From NCBI GenBank assembly GCA_027310565.1, contig DAIDAP010000030.1, positions 83,074-147,073 of the forward strand: a DNA stretch of 64,000 nucleotides. The letters are read 5' to 3'. Below, piece after piece: positions 52,275 to 61,736 of the stretch (position 1 is its first letter; the number at the start of each line of letters is the position of its first letter). Origin of the DNA: Chloroflexota bacterium (lineage in GTDB: Bacteria; Chloroflexota; Limnocylindria; P2-11E). Below the pieces are notes generated by a model that saw nothing but the letters and a program-made list of their open reading frames with translations, was not told the DNA's origin and made no database searches. The position numbers and the translations under genes were made by a program.

Positions 52275-54517
52275 GTCCGTCCCCGATGGTGACGGGGACG
52301 ATGACGGCGAAGCCTGACCTTCCGCGCGAGGCCGGACTCACACCCTTCGAGGCCGAACGCGTCCGTGCCCTCGCCGGCCGCGAGCCGAATCCCCTGGAGT
52401 GGGCGATGTTCGGCGCGATGTGGAGCGAGCACTGCGCCTACAAGCACAGCCGGCCGCTGCTGCGGTCGCTGCCCTCGCGGGGGCCCCGCGTCGCGGTGGG
52501 TCCGGGCGAGAACGCCGGCGCGGTCGACCTGGGGGACGGGCTGCTCTGCGTGTTCAAGGTCGAGAGCCACAACCATCCCTCCGCCGTGGAGCCGAACCAG
52601 GGCGCGGCCACGGGGGTCGGCGGGATCCTGCGCGACGTGTTCGCGATGGGCGCGCGGCCCGTCGCTCTGCTGAACGCGCTCTTCTTCGGCGATCCGTCCG
52701 AGGCGCGCACCCGCCGCTACGTCTCGGGCGTGGTCGGCGGGATCGGCTCGTACGGCAACTGCGTCGGCATCCCCGACGTGGCCGGCCACGTGTCGTTCGA
52801 GCCCTGCTACGCCGGGAACCCGCTGGTGAACGCGATGTGCGTCGGCCTCGTGCGCCGGGAGCGGCTGCGCTTCGCCAACTCGGCGCGGCCGGGGAGCGCG
52901 GTGTACCTCGTCGGCTCCGACACCGGGCGCGACGGCATCGCCGGCGCGTCGCTCCTCGCGTCGTTCGAGCTCGGCGAGGGCGGCGAGGAGCACCGGCCGT
53001 CGGTGCAGGTCGGCAACCCGTTCCTGGAGAAGCTGCTGATGGAGGCGACGCTCGAGCTCGTCGAGCGGGACGCCGCCGAGGCGATCCAGGACCTCGGCGC
53101 CGCCGGGCTCACCTGCGCCACGAGCGAGGTCGCCGCGAGGAGCCGCGCCGGCATGCGCATCGACGTCGAGACGGTCCCGCGGCGTGCGCAGGGTATGACG
53201 CCCTACGAGGTCATGCTGAGCGAGTCGCAGGAGCGGATGCTCGTCGTCGCGCGGCCCGGGCGCGAGCGCGACGTCGAGGACGTCTTCCGCCGCTGGGAGC
53301 TGCACGGCGTCCGCATCGGCACCGTGACCGACGACGGCATGCTCACGGTGACGAGCGCGGGCGAAGTCGTCGCGACGCTGGAGCCGCGGTGGCTCGCCGA
53401 CGACGCTCCGGAGTACGACGTCCGTGCATGGGCCGAGGCGCCCGACCCGGCCGGAGGCGGTGCCGCGGAGCCGACCGTGCGCACGGAGGGCGCTCCGCTC
53501 CAGAAGGTCGGACTCGAGCTGCTGGAGCTGCTCGCCTGCCCCGCGGTCGCCTCGCGGCGCGTCCTCTATCGCACCTACGACCAGATGGTCGGCACGGACA
53601 CGGTGCTCGGGCCGGGCGCGGACGCGGGCGTGCTGCGTATGAAAGGACGGAGGGACGGCGTCGCGGTCTGCATCGACGCGCAGCCGCGCGTCGCCGCGAT
53701 CGACCCGTTCGTCGGGGCGGCGTCGGCGGTCGCGGAGGCGCTGCGGAACCTGGTGTGCGTCGGCGCGACGCCGCTCGCGATCACCGACTGCCTGAACCTG
53801 GGCAACCCCGAGCGCCCGGCGGGCGCGTGGCAGCTCGAGCGCACCGTCGCGGGCGTCAAAGCCGCGTGCGAGGCGCTCGGCGTGCCGGTCGTGTCGGGGA
53901 ACGTGTCGCTCTACAACGCGACGAGGGGCCGGGACATCTGGCCGACCGCGGTCATCGGCGCGGTCGGGCATCTCGCGGACGTCGCGTCGCACATCCCGGT
54001 CACGAGCGGACGGCGGGGCGACGCCGTGCTCCTCGCGGGCAGCGCCGCGGTCTCGCTCGGCGCGTCCGCGTACGGCGCGCGTCTCGGAATGCACGAGGGG
54101 CCCGTCGCGATCGACCTCGCGCTCGAGGCGCGCCTGCACCGCTTCGTCCTCGCGGCGCACGCCGCCGGCCTGGTGCGCGCGGCGCACGACCGCTCCGAGG
54201 GAGGCCTGGCCGTCGCGCTCGCGGAGCTCGCGCTGCGCGACGGCGTCGGCATGCGCGTCACGCTCCCCGCGGTGCGCGGCATCGACCGCCGCGTCGCGCT
54301 CTTCGGCGAGGGCCCCTCCGGCGTCGTGCTCGTCGTGGACCCCGCGCACGCGGACGCGCTGCGCGTGATCGCCGAGGCCGAGGGGGTGCCGCTCTGGACG
54401 CTCGGCGCGATCGGCGGAGATCTCCTCGAGGTGGCGCCGGTGCTGGGCGTGCCGGTCGCCTCGCTCGCCGACGCGCACGGCCACGGGCTCGCCCGTACGC
54501 TGGGCCGGGAGGCATAG
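52271..54517 (+). CDS. purL: FGAM synthase large subunit (small-type PurL)
   Basis: 748 aa, the PurS/PurQ-dependent form. ATG 52271 overlaps the previous stop. Signatures: NPLEWAMFGAMWSEHCAYKHS near the N terminus, FKVESHNHPSAVEP, GGIGSYGNCVGIPDV, LGAAGLTCATSEVA, and HDRSEGGLAVALAEL in the second half. Converts FGAR to FGAM with ATP and ammonia from PurQ. About 12 extra residues precede the family start. Confidence 0.95.
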   Translation: MSPSPMVTGTMTAKPDLPREAGLTPFEAERVRALAGREPNPLEWAMFGAMWSEHCAYKHSRPLLRSLPSRGPRVAVGPGENAGAVDLGDGLLCVFKVESHNHPSAVEPNQGAATGVGGILRDVFAMGARPVALLNALFFGDPSEARTRRYVSGVVGGIGSYGNCVGIPDVAGHVSFEPCYAGNPLVNAMCVGLVRRERLRFANSARPGSAVYLVGSDTGRDGIAGASLLASFELGEGGEEHRPSVQVGNPFLEKLLMEATLELVERDAAEAIQDLGAAGLTCATSEVAARSRAGMRIDVETVPRRAQGMTPYEVMLSESQERMLVVARPGRERDVEDVFRRWELHGVRIGTVTDDGMLTVTSAGEVVATLEPRWLADDAPEYDVRAWAEAPDPAGGGAAEPTVRTEGAPLQKVGLELLELLACPAVASRRVLYRTYDQMVGTDTVLGPGADAGVLRMKGRRDGVAVCIDAQPRVAAIDPFVGAASAVAEALRNLVCVGATPLAITDCLNLGNPERPAGAWQLERTVAGVKAACEALGVPVVSGNVSLYNATRGRDIWPTAVIGAVGHLADVASHIPVTSGRRGDAVLLAGSAAVSLGASAYGARLGMHEGPVAIDLALEARLHRFVLAAHAAGLVRAAHDRSEGGLAVALAELALRDGVGMRVTLPAVRGIDRRVALFGEGPSGVVLVVDPAHADALRVIAEAEGVPLWTLGAIGGDLLEVAPVLGVPVASLADAHGHGLARTLGREA

Positions 54518-54519
54518 GG

Positions 54520-55926
54520 ATGTGCGGGGTGTGCGGGATCTGGAGCCCTCCTGCCCGGGCGGCCGAGGATCCGACCGAGGCCGCGCGCCTCATGTTCTTC
54601 TCGCTGTACGCGCTGCAGCACCGCGGGCAGGAGTCCGCGGGCATCGCCGCGACCGACGGCCGCGACCTGCGCGTCGTGCGGCGGATGGGCCTCGTCGGGC
54701 AGGTCTTCAGCGAGCCCGACCTCGGGGTGCTCGGCGGGCGCGCGGCGATGGGTCACACCCGCTACTCGACGACGGGCTCCTCGAAGATCCAGAACGCGCA
54801 GCCGCTCGTGGTGCGCGACGACCGCCTCGGCGAGCTCGCGATCGGCCACAACGGCAACTGCATCAACGCGCGCGAGATCCGCGACGAGCTCGGCGCGCAG
54901 GGCGCGCGCTTCGTCACGTCCTCGGACACCGAGGTCGTCGCGCAGGCGATCGCGAGCGCGCCCGGGGCCTCCTGGGACGACCGGCTGCGCCACGCGCTGC
55001 CGACGCTCGCCGGCGCGTGGTCGCTGGTGATCCTCACGCCGGCCGCGCTCTACGCGGTCCGCGACCCCCTGGGCGTGCGGCCGCTCTCGCTCGGCCGCCG
55101 CGACGGGGCCTGGCTGGTCGCGAGCGAGACGTGCGCGCTCGACACCATCGGCGCGGAGTTCGTCCGCGACGTCGAGCCGGGCGAGGTGCTGCGTATCGAC
55201 GACCGCGGCCCGGAGCGCGTCGCCGACCTCGCCGCGCAGGGGCGGCGCGGCCTGTGCATCTTCGAGCACGTCTATCTCGCCTCGGCGTCGAGCCGCCTGG
55301 GGGGCGTCTCGGTGTACGCGACGCGCGAGCGCATGGGCGAGATCCTCGCCGAGGAGCATCCGGCCCAGGCCGACGCGGTCATCCCCGTGCCCGACAGCGC
55401 GATCCCCGCGGCGGTCGGGTACGCGCGGCGCAGCGGCATCCCGTTCCACGAGGGCCTCATCAAGAACCGCTACATCGGGCGCACGTTCATCCAGCCGTCG
55501 GACGAGCTGCGGAGGCACAACGTGGCGCTCAAGTACAACGCCCTCGGCGACGTGCTCGAGGGCAGGCGGGTCGTCGTCGTGGACGACTCGATCGTGCGCG
55601 GCAACACGAGCGGGCCGATCGTGGACCTCCTGCGGCGCCACGGCGCGCGCGAGGTGCACATGCGGATCTGCTCGCCGCCGATCCGGCACGCGTGCTACTT
55701 CGGCGTGGACATGGCGCGGCGCGGCGAGCTCATCGCGGCTCGCCTCTCGGTCGAGGAGATCCGCCGCCACATCGGCGCGGACACGCTCGGGTACCTCTCG
55801 CTCGAGGGGATGGTGCGCGCGACCGGCGGGACGGCGGACGAGTACTGCAGCGCGTGCTTCACCGGCGAGTACCTCGTGCCGGTGCAGCTCGAGCTCGACA
55901 AGTCGGTCCTGGAGAAGGTGCCGTGA
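54520..55926 (+). CDS. purF: Amidophosphoribosyltransferase
   Basis: 468 aa, ATG 54520 two bases after the purL stop. N-terminal nucleophile Cys2 (MCGVCGIW) with no propeptide, YALQHRGQESAGIA and GHTRYSTTGSS for the glutaminase; phosphoribosyl motif VVVVDDSIVRGNTS. Cysteines at the 4Fe-4S positions of the Bacillus-type enzyme are visible (G-L-C-I-F-E, M-R-I-C-S-P-P, C-S-A-C near the end), so an iron-sulfur cluster is likely. First committed step of the pathway. Confidence 0.96.
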   Translation: MCGVCGIWSPPARAAEDPTEAARLMFFSLYALQHRGQESAGIAATDGRDLRVVRRMGLVGQVFSEPDLGVLGGRAAMGHTRYSTTGSSKIQNAQPLVVRDDRLGELAIGHNGNCINAREIRDELGAQGARFVTSSDTEVVAQAIASAPGASWDDRLRHALPTLAGAWSLVILTPAALYAVRDPLGVRPLSLGRRDGAWLVASETCALDTIGAEFVRDVEPGEVLRIDDRGPERVADLAAQGRRGLCIFEHVYLASASSRLGGVSVYATRERMGEILAEEHPAQADAVIPVPDSAIPAAVGYARRSGIPFHEGLIKNRYIGRTFIQPSDELRRHNVALKYNALGDVLEGRRVVVVDDSIVRGNTSGPIVDLLRRHGAREVHMRICSPPIRHACYFGVDMARRGELIAARLSVEEIRRHIGADTLGYLSLEGMVRATGGTADEYCSACFTGEYLVPVQLELDKSVLEKVP

Positions 55927-56969
55927 CGCAGGGGCTCACGTACCGAGCGGCCGGCGTCGACCCGGCGCGGGCCGAGGACGCGCTCTCCCGCGTGCGTACG
56001 CGCATCGCGCGGACGAAGCGGCCCGAGGTGATCGGCGACGTCGGCGCCTTCGGCGGCCTGTTCGCGTCGCCCGGCGCCGACAGCGTGCTCGTGGCGACGA
56101 CCGACGGCGTCGGGACCAAGCTCGAGCTCGCGCGCATCCTCGACCGGCACGAGGTCGTGGGAACGGACCTCGTGCACCACTGCGTGAACGACGCGATGGC
56201 GATGGGCGCCGAGCCGCTCTTCTTCCTCGACTACTTCGCGACGAGCCACCTCGACCGCGACGTCTTCGCGCGGGTCGTCGGCGCGATGGCCGACGCCTGC
56301 GCCACGCAGGGCTGCGCGCTGCTCGGCGGCGAGACCGCGGAGATGCCCGGGATGTACGGACCGGACAGCTACGACCTCGCGGGGTTCCTCGTCGGCGCGG
56401 TCCGGCGCGACGCGATCCTCGATCCGCGGAGCGTCCGCGAGGGCGACGTCTGCCTCGGACTGCCCTCGAGCGGGCTGCACACCAACGGGTACGCCCTCGC
56501 GCGCGCCGTGGTCGCGCGCGCCGCGTCGGCGCAGGGTCGCGACCTGCGCGCCGTGCTGGAGACGCCGCGGCACGACCTCGGCGGTGCGTCGCTCGGCGAC
56601 GCGCTGCTGCGGACGCACACCTGCTACCTCGCCTCGTTCCGCGCGCTGCGCGCGGCCGCGACGATCCGGTCGATCGCGCACCTCACCGGGGGCGGCTGGG
56701 AGGGGAACCTGCCGCGGGCGCTGCCGTCCGGCCTCGGCGCGGCGGTCGATCCGGGCGCCTGGGAGGTGCCGGCGCTCTTCCGCGTGCTCGCCGAGCTCGG
56801 CCAGGTGCCGGGTGACGAGCAGTGGGACACCTGGAACATGGGCATCGGCCTCGTCGCGATCATCCCCGAGGCGGACGTGGACGCCGCCGTACGGGCGCTG
56901 CCCGACAGCGTCGTCGTCGGGCGCGTGGAGCGCGCGCGCGGCGATGGGCGCAGAGTGAGGTTCACATGA
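55923..56969 (+). CDS. purM: AIR synthetase
   Basis: 348 aa from GTG 55923 overlapping the purF stop (GTGA). Starts TYRAAGVDPARAEDAL, then ATTDGVGTKLELA, G-T-D-L-V-H-H-C-V-N-D, GGETAEMPGMY and LTGGGWEGNLPR: the PurM/PurL superfamily ATP-binding residues are intact. Converts FGAM to AIR. Confidence 0.95.
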   Translation: MTQGLTYRAAGVDPARAEDALSRVRTRIARTKRPEVIGDVGAFGGLFASPGADSVLVATTDGVGTKLELARILDRHEVVGTDLVHHCVNDAMAMGAEPLFFLDYFATSHLDRDVFARVVGAMADACATQGCALLGGETAEMPGMYGPDSYDLAGFLVGAVRRDAILDPRSVREGDVCLGLPSSGLHTNGYALARAVVARAASAQGRDLRAVLETPRHDLGGASLGDALLRTHTCYLASFRALRAAATIRSIAHLTGGGWEGNLPRALPSGLGAAVDPGAWEVPALFRVLAELGQVPGDEQWDTWNMGIGLVAIIPEADVDAAVRALPDSVVVGRVERARGDGRRVRFT

Positions 56970-57574
56970 CGCTGCCGGTCGGCGTGCTCGTGTCCGGGCG
57001 AGGCACGAACCTGCAGGCGATCCTCGACGCCTGCGCCGCGGGCGCGCTCGACGCGCGCGTCGTGTTCGTCGGCTCGAACCGCGACGGCGCACCGGCGATG
57101 ATCCGCGCCACCCGCGCCGGGGTGCAGCACGGGACGTTCAGCCTGCGGGGATACCCTTCCCGCGCCGCGGCGCAGGAGGCGATGGCCGACGCGCTGGTCC
57201 GCGCCGGGGCGCAGCTCATCGTCCTCGCCGGCTTCGACCACGTCCTCACGCCCGGCTTCTTCCTGAAGCTGCGGGGCCGCCCGATCATCAACATCCATCC
57301 GGCGCTGCTCCCGCTCTTCGGCGGCAGGGGCATGCTTGGCGACAAGGTGCACGAGGCGGTGCTGAGGGCCGGCGCCACCGAGTCCGGCGTCACCGTGCAC
57401 CGCGTGCACCCCGACACCGTCGACATGGGCGAGGTGATCGTGCAGCGCCGCGTGCCGGTCCATCCGGGCGACGACGTCCCCGCGCTCGCGGCGCGCGTGC
57501 TCGAGGCCGAGCACCAGGCCATCGTCGATGCGATCCGCACCTTCATCCCCGGAGCGGCCGCGCGCACGGCGTAG
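56966..57574 (+). CDS. purN: Phosphoribosylglycinamide formyltransferase
   Basis: 202 aa from ATG 56966 (ATGA overlap with purM). VLVSGRGTNLQAILDA, catalytic Asn/His in IINIHPALLP and the Asp segment H-P-D-T-V-D-M-G-E-V are present. Transfers formyl from 10-formyl-THF to GAR. Last gene of the purine operon; purH and purK are absent from the window. It ends 37 bases before a convergent phosphatase gene. Confidence 0.94.
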   Translation: MTLPVGVLVSGRGTNLQAILDACAAGALDARVVFVGSNRDGAPAMIRATRAGVQHGTFSLRGYPSRAAAQEAMADALVRAGAQLIVLAGFDHVLTPGFFLKLRGRPIINIHPALLPLFGGRGMLGDKVHEAVLRAGATESGVTVHRVHPDTVDMGEVIVQRRVPVHPGDDVPALAARVLEAEHQAIVDAIRTFIPGAAARTA

Positions 57575-57611
57575 CTGCCCTCGTGGCGCCGGCGCGATCC
57601 GCTGATCGCCG

Positions 57612-58142
57612 TCACGCGCGAAGGATCTCCACCGCCGCCGGAGCGCCTTTCGCGTAGGTCACCCGCACGCCTTCGCCGTAGCCGAACGACGCGCCGTCGA
57701 TCGGGATGCGCAGGCGCTCCATGAGCAGCACGGCGGGCAGGTCGATGATCCCGCCGTGCGAGACGGCGAGGACGAGGTCCTTCTCGCCGACGCGCGCGGC
57801 GATCCGCGCCCACGTCGGGAGCTGCTCCTGGGCGAACCGCTTCGCCTCCTCGTTCTCGCGCAGCAGCCGCGCCCAGTCGGCGAGCGTGCGCATCTCCCCG
57901 AAGAGCGACGCGGCGTGCGTGCCGAGGTCGGGGAGCAGGCCGGGGTCGGCCGCGTCCAGCCGGCCGGCGATGCGCTGCGCGGTCTCCCTCGCGCGGGGCA
58001 GCGGGCTCGCCACGACCAGCGCGTAGCGGGGAGCGGTCTTCGCCAGCCGCTGGCACAGCTCGCGACCGGCGGGCGAGAGCGCGGACCGCTGGTCGTCGAG
58101 CGACGGCCGCTGGGCGTGACGGCGGATGTCGAGCATCGGCAT
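57612..58142 (-). CDS. Histidine phosphatase family protein
   Basis: 176 aa from ATG 58142, chosen because GACACT ends 7 bases before it and the track's extra 17 residues look non-coding. Phosphoglycerate-mutase-like motifs: phosphorylated His in DIRRHAQRP (the usual RHG is RHA), LVVASPLPRARETAQRI, and the second His in VLAVSHGGIIDLPAV. Substrate not deducible. Convergent with purN. Confidence 0.82.
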   Translation of the reverse strand: MPMLDIRRHAQRPSLDDQRSALSPAGRELCQRLAKTAPRYALVVASPLPRARETAQRIAGRLDAADPGLLPDLGTHAASLFGEMRTLADWARLLRENEEAKRFAQEQLPTWARIAARVGEKDLVLAVSHGGIIDLPAVLLMERLRIPIDGASFGYGEGVRVTYAKGAPAAVEILRA

Positions 58143-58273
58143 CGCCGCCAGTGTCGCAGCCCGGCGTCCCCGGAGCGCCCTGCCGCCCGCCACGTCCGGG
58201 CGTCCGCCCAGACGTGGGCGCTCGCCCGCTCGGCGGCCGAGACGGGCACGCGCTTTGCTAGGCTTCCTGCGAA

Positions 58274-59338
58274 ATGCGCGTCCTCATCACCGGCATCACG
58301 GGGATGGCCGGCAGCCACCTCGCCGAGTACATCCAGGCCGAGCATCCGCAGGTCGCCGTCTACGGGACGTTCCGCTGGCGCTCGCGCATGGAGAACCTCG
58401 AGCCGCTGCGCCGCGCCGGCAGGGTCGACCTCGTCGAGGGCCGCTACAGCGACGGCCAGGCGCTGCGCGACGAGGCGAAGCGGGGGCGGGTCACGCTCCT
58501 GTACTGCGAGCTGACCGACGCGGGCGCCGTCGAGCACCTCGTCGCCGCCGTGCAGCCGGATCGCATCTTCCATCTCGCCGCCCAGTCGTTCGTGCAGGAG
58601 TCGTTCGACGAGCCGGCGTCCACGTTCCACATCAACGTGCAGTCCCAGATCAACCTCATGGAGGCGATCCGCCGCCACGGCACGCAGACGCGGATGCACG
58701 TCGCGGGTTCGAGCGAGGAGTACGGCCTCGTCCACCCCGACGAGGTGCCGATGAAGGAGACCAACCCGCTGCGGCCCCTCTCGCCCTACGCGGTGAGCAA
58801 GGTCGCTCAGGACAAGCTCGCCTGGCAGTACTTCAAGTCGTACGGGCTGCATCTCGTGGTGACGCGCGGCTTCAACCACACCGGACCCCGCCGCGGCCAC
58901 GTCTTCTTCGACAGCACGTTCGCCAAGCAGATCGCCGAGATCGAGGCGGGGCTGCTCCCGCCGGTCGTCAAGCACGGCGACCTCACCACCAAGCGCGATC
59001 TCTCCGACGTGCGCGACATCGTCCGCGCGTACTGGCTGGCGCTCGAGAGCGCCGAGCCGGGCGAGTCCTACAACGTCGGCAGCGGGAGGACGCACACGAT
59101 CGGCGAGATGCTCGACATCCTGCTGTCGTTCGCGCAGGTGAAGATCCGCAAGGAGGAGGACCCGGCGCGCCTGCGGCCGAGCGACGTCCCGATCCTCTGG
59201 GCGGACCCGTCGAAGTTCCGGGCGGCGACCGGCTGGGAGCCGCGCATCCCGTTCGAAAAGACGCTCCGCGACGTTCTGGATTACTGGAGAGAGCGCGTGC
59301 GGGCCGAGGGCGGCCAGCAGGCACGCGCGGGGGTGTAG
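58274..59338 (+). CDS. GDP-mannose 4,6-dehydratase-like SDR enzyme
   Basis: 354 aa. Rossmann motif TGITGMAGSHLAEYI, FHLAAQSFVQESFDEP, catalytic Ser/Glu strand GSSEEYG, YAVSK (catalytic Tyr/Lys) and TRGFNHTGPRRG identify the GDP-mannose dehydratase branch of extended SDRs; close relatives make GDP-4-keto-6-deoxymannose or RMD-type reductase products. Probably feeds deoxyhexoses into surface glycans. TAGGCT lies 9 bases before the ATG. The zinc-ribbon protein gene follows after 3 bases. Confidence 0.88.
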   Translation: MRVLITGITGMAGSHLAEYIQAEHPQVAVYGTFRWRSRMENLEPLRRAGRVDLVEGRYSDGQALRDEAKRGRVTLLYCELTDAGAVEHLVAAVQPDRIFHLAAQSFVQESFDEPASTFHINVQSQINLMEAIRRHGTQTRMHVAGSSEEYGLVHPDEVPMKETNPLRPLSPYAVSKVAQDKLAWQYFKSYGLHLVVTRGFNHTGPRRGHVFFDSTFAKQIAEIEAGLLPPVVKHGDLTTKRDLSDVRDIVRAYWLALESAEPGESYNVGSGRTHTIGEMLDILLSFAQVKIRKEEDPARLRPSDVPILWADPSKFRAATGWEPRIPFEKTLRDVLDYWRERVRAEGGQQARAGV

Positions 59339-59341
59339 TCG

Positions 59342-59881
59342 ATGCCGGATATCGGTGGCCTGTGGACCGCGTTCGTCAACAACCCGATCGTGCAGCTCGG
59401 GGTGCGCTTCTCGGCGCTGTACATCGTCGCGCTGTACCTCGCGATGGTCTTCTGGACCGTCCGCGACGCCCAGCAGCGGACCGAGAACGCGATCATGCCG
59501 TACCTCGCGGGGCTGCTCGTGGTGGTGCTGAACGTGCTCGGGCTCTTCATCTACCTCATCGTCCGCCCCGGCGACACCCTCGCCGAGGCGTACGAGCGCC
59601 AGCTCGCCGAGGAGAGCCTCCTCGCGGAGGCCGAGCAGCGCGTCGTGTGCCCGACCTGCCGCGAGCGGGTGCAGGAGGATTACGTCCTCTGTCCCACCTG
59701 CCGGACGAAGCTGAAGCGCGTCTGCCCCTCCTGCGGGAAGCTCGTCCGTCCGGAATGGAACATCTGCCCGTACTGCGCCAAAGACTTCGACGAGCGCGAT
59801 TGGACGGTGCACCCGGGCGGCAAGGCCGCGGCCGCCGGGAGCCGCGACGCGCGCGACGCGACGGAGCAGCTCCCGACGTAG
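59342..59881 (+). CDS. Membrane protein with double zinc ribbon
   Basis: 179 aa. Two transmembrane helices (about residues 20-42 and 50-75), a helical linker, then eight cysteines in four C-P-x-C knuckles (VCPTCRERV, LCPTCRTKL, VCPSCGKLV, ICPYCAKDF), i.e. two zinc ribbons facing the cytoplasm. Such proteins are frequent and uncharacterised in Chloroflexota and Actinobacteria. Tail is disordered. Confidence 0.8.
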   Translation: MPDIGGLWTAFVNNPIVQLGVRFSALYIVALYLAMVFWTVRDAQQRTENAIMPYLAGLLVVVLNVLGLFIYLIVRPGDTLAEAYERQLAEESLLAEAEQRVVCPTCRERVQEDYVLCPTCRTKLKRVCPSCGKLVRPEWNICPYCAKDFDERDWTVHPGGKAAAAGSRDARDATEQLPT

Positions 59882-59920
59882 GTCGCGGCGCAAGCCCCCG
59901 CCGTACTCCTCTATATCCCC

Positions 59921-60586
59921 ATCCGCGAGTGGCCCGAGTCGACGCGCCCGCGCGAGCGCCTCGCCGCCCGCGGCGCGGTCGCGCTCTCCGACGACGAGCT
60001 CCTCGCGCTGATGGTCGGCACGGGCGCGCCGGGCCGCTCGGCGCTGCTCGTCGCGAACGAGCTCCTGCGCGAGGTCGGCGGCATGCGGGCGCTGGGCCAG
60101 GCCGACGTCTGGCGCCTGCGGCGCGCCGGGATCGGCCTGGCGAAGGCGGTCCGCATCGCCGCGGCGTGCGAGCTCGGACGGCGTGTCCTCGCGGCGGCGT
60201 CCGACGGCGAGCGCTGCGACACGCCGGAGCTCGCCGCGAGCGCCCTCGCGCCCCACTTCGCCCACCTCGAGCGCGAGGAGCTGAAGATCGGCCTGCTGTC
60301 GCGCAAGCAGCGGCTCATCGCGGTCGTAGACGTGTACGCCGGGAGCGTGTCGGGCACGCCCGTGCGGATCGGCGAGCTGTTCGCCGAGGCGGTGCGGCGC
60401 CAGGCGTCCGGCGTGCTGCTCGCGCACAACCACCCGAGCGGCGACCCCGCGCCGTCCGGCGACGACATCAGGACGACCCGCGACGCCGCGCAGGCCGGCC
60501 GGCTGCTCGGCATCGAGGTCGTGGACCACCTCGTCTTCGGCGCCGGGCGCTGGGTGAGCCTCCGCCGGAGCGGCGCGCTCGCGTAG
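59921..60586 (+). CDS. radC: RadC/JAB1-MPN-type protein with unclear start codon
   Basis: About 221 aa if counted from 59921. C-terminal JAB/MPN metalloprotease-like domain with the E-x-n-H-S/T-H-x7-S-x2-D site (LLAHNHPSGDPAPSGDD). The N-terminal helix-hairpin-helix region IREWPESTRPRERL ... ALSDDELLALMVGTG is in the same frame upstream of the track's ATG 60011, so that ATG is too late. Between the previous stop (59879-59881) and this sequence there is no ATG, GTG or TTG; ATC 59921 or another rare codon, or an undetected frameshift, must be assumed. Cellular role of RadC proteins is unresolved. Confidence 0.75.
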   Translation: MREWPESTRPRERLAARGAVALSDDELLALMVGTGAPGRSALLVANELLREVGGMRALGQADVWRLRRAGIGLAKAVRIAAACELGRRVLAAASDGERCDTPELAASALAPHFAHLEREELKIGLLSRKQRLIAVVDVYAGSVSGTPVRIGELFAEAVRRQASGVLLAHNHPSGDPAPSGDDIRTTRDAAQAGRLLGIEVVDHLVFGAGRWVSLRRSGALA

Positions 60587-60686
60587 GGACGAGCCGATCG
60601 CGGGCCCGACGGGCCCGGCAGCCGCGTTGTTCGCCGCCCTCCGCCGTTATCCTCAGCACGACCCACTGGAAGGGGTGCGTTCCCAC

Positions 60687-61736
60687 GTGATCGACGGAGT
60701 CTTCGGTCTCTTCTCGCGGGACATCGGCATCGACCTCGGCACCGCCAACACCCTGGTGTGGGTCCGGGGCCGCGGGATCGTGATCGCCGAGCCATCGGTC
60801 GTCGCGAAGGACCTGCGCACCGGCGCGCCGCTCGCGATCGGCGCGGAGGCGAAGCGCATGGTCGGCCGCACGCCCGCGAGCATCGTCGCCATCCGTCCGC
60901 TGAAGGACGGCGTCATCAGCGACTTCGACATGACCGAGCTCATGCTCACGCACTACATCCGCAAGGTGCACGATCGCACGCTGCTGTTCCCGCGTCCGCG
61001 CGTCATCGTCGGCATCCCGTCCGGCGTCACGGAGGTCGAGAAGCGCGCGGTGCAGGACGCCGCGCTGTCGGCCGGCGCGCGCTGGTGCCGTCTGGTGGAG
61101 GAGCCGATGGCCGCGGCCATCGGCGCCGGCCTTCCGGTGAACGAGCCCTCGGGGTCGATGGTCGTCGACATCGGCGGTGGCACGACGGAGGTCGCGGTGA
61201 CGTCGCTCGGCGGCATCGTCGTGTCGCGCTCGATCCGCATCGGCGGCGACGAGATGGACGCCGACATCGTCGCGTACGCGCGTCGCGAGTTCAACCTGCT
61301 CATGGGCGAGCGGACCGCGGAGGACATCAAGATCGAGATCGGCTCCGCGTACCCCCTCGATGAAGAGGTCTCGACGTTCTTCCGCGGGCGTGATCTGCTC
61401 ACCGGGCTGCCGCGCTCGATCGAGGTGACGAGCGCGCAGATCCGCGAGGCCATCGAGCCGTCCGTGGAGTCGATCGTCGACGCGATCAAGCTGACCATCG
61501 AGGAGACGCCGCCGGAGCTCGTCGCCGACGTGATGGACCAGGGCATCTACCTCGCGGGCGGCGGCGCGCTGCTGCGCGGTCTGGACGCGCGGGTCTCCGA
61601 GGCGACGCAGATGGCGGTCCATGTCGCCGAGGATCCGCTCACCTGCGTCGTGCGCGGCTGCGGGAAGATCCTCGAGGATCTGGAGCAGTTCGACCGCAGC
61701 CTGGTCATGGAGACGTACGCGGAGGTCCCGCGCTAG
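60687..61736 (+). CDS. mreB: Rod-shape-determining actin homologue MreB
   Basis: 349 aa from GTG 60687 (GTG 60675 would add four residues; the track's TTG 60627 is less likely). Actin-fold phosphate loop FSRDIGIDLGTANTLVWV, connect and adenosine motifs V-V-D-I-G-G-G-T-T-E-V and G-I-Y-L-A-G-G-G-A-L. Polymerises under the membrane and directs lateral wall synthesis, so the cell is probably rod-shaped. GGAAGG upstream serves as ribosome binding site. One-base overlap with mreC (TAGTG). Confidence 0.94.
   Translation: MIDGVFGLFSRDIGIDLGTANTLVWVRGRGIVIAEPSVVAKDLRTGAPLAIGAEAKRMVGRTPASIVAIRPLKDGVISDFDMTELMLTHYIRKVHDRTLLFPRPRVIVGIPSGVTEVEKRAVQDAALSAGARWCRLVEEPMAAAIGAGLPVNEPSGSMVVDIGGGTTEVAVTSLGGIVVSRSIRIGGDEMDADIVAYARREFNLLMGERTAEDIKIEIGSAYPLDEEVSTFFRGRDLLTGLPRSIEVTSAQIREAIEPSVESIVDAIKLTIEETPPELVADVMDQGIYLAGGGALLRGLDARVSEATQMAVHVAEDPLTCVVRGCGKILEDLEQFDRSLVMETYAEVPR

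Noticed and set aside
57659-60529. 956-aa minus-strand ORF over the dehydratase and radC
   Set aside because: Antisense shadow; plus-strand genes have intact family motifs.
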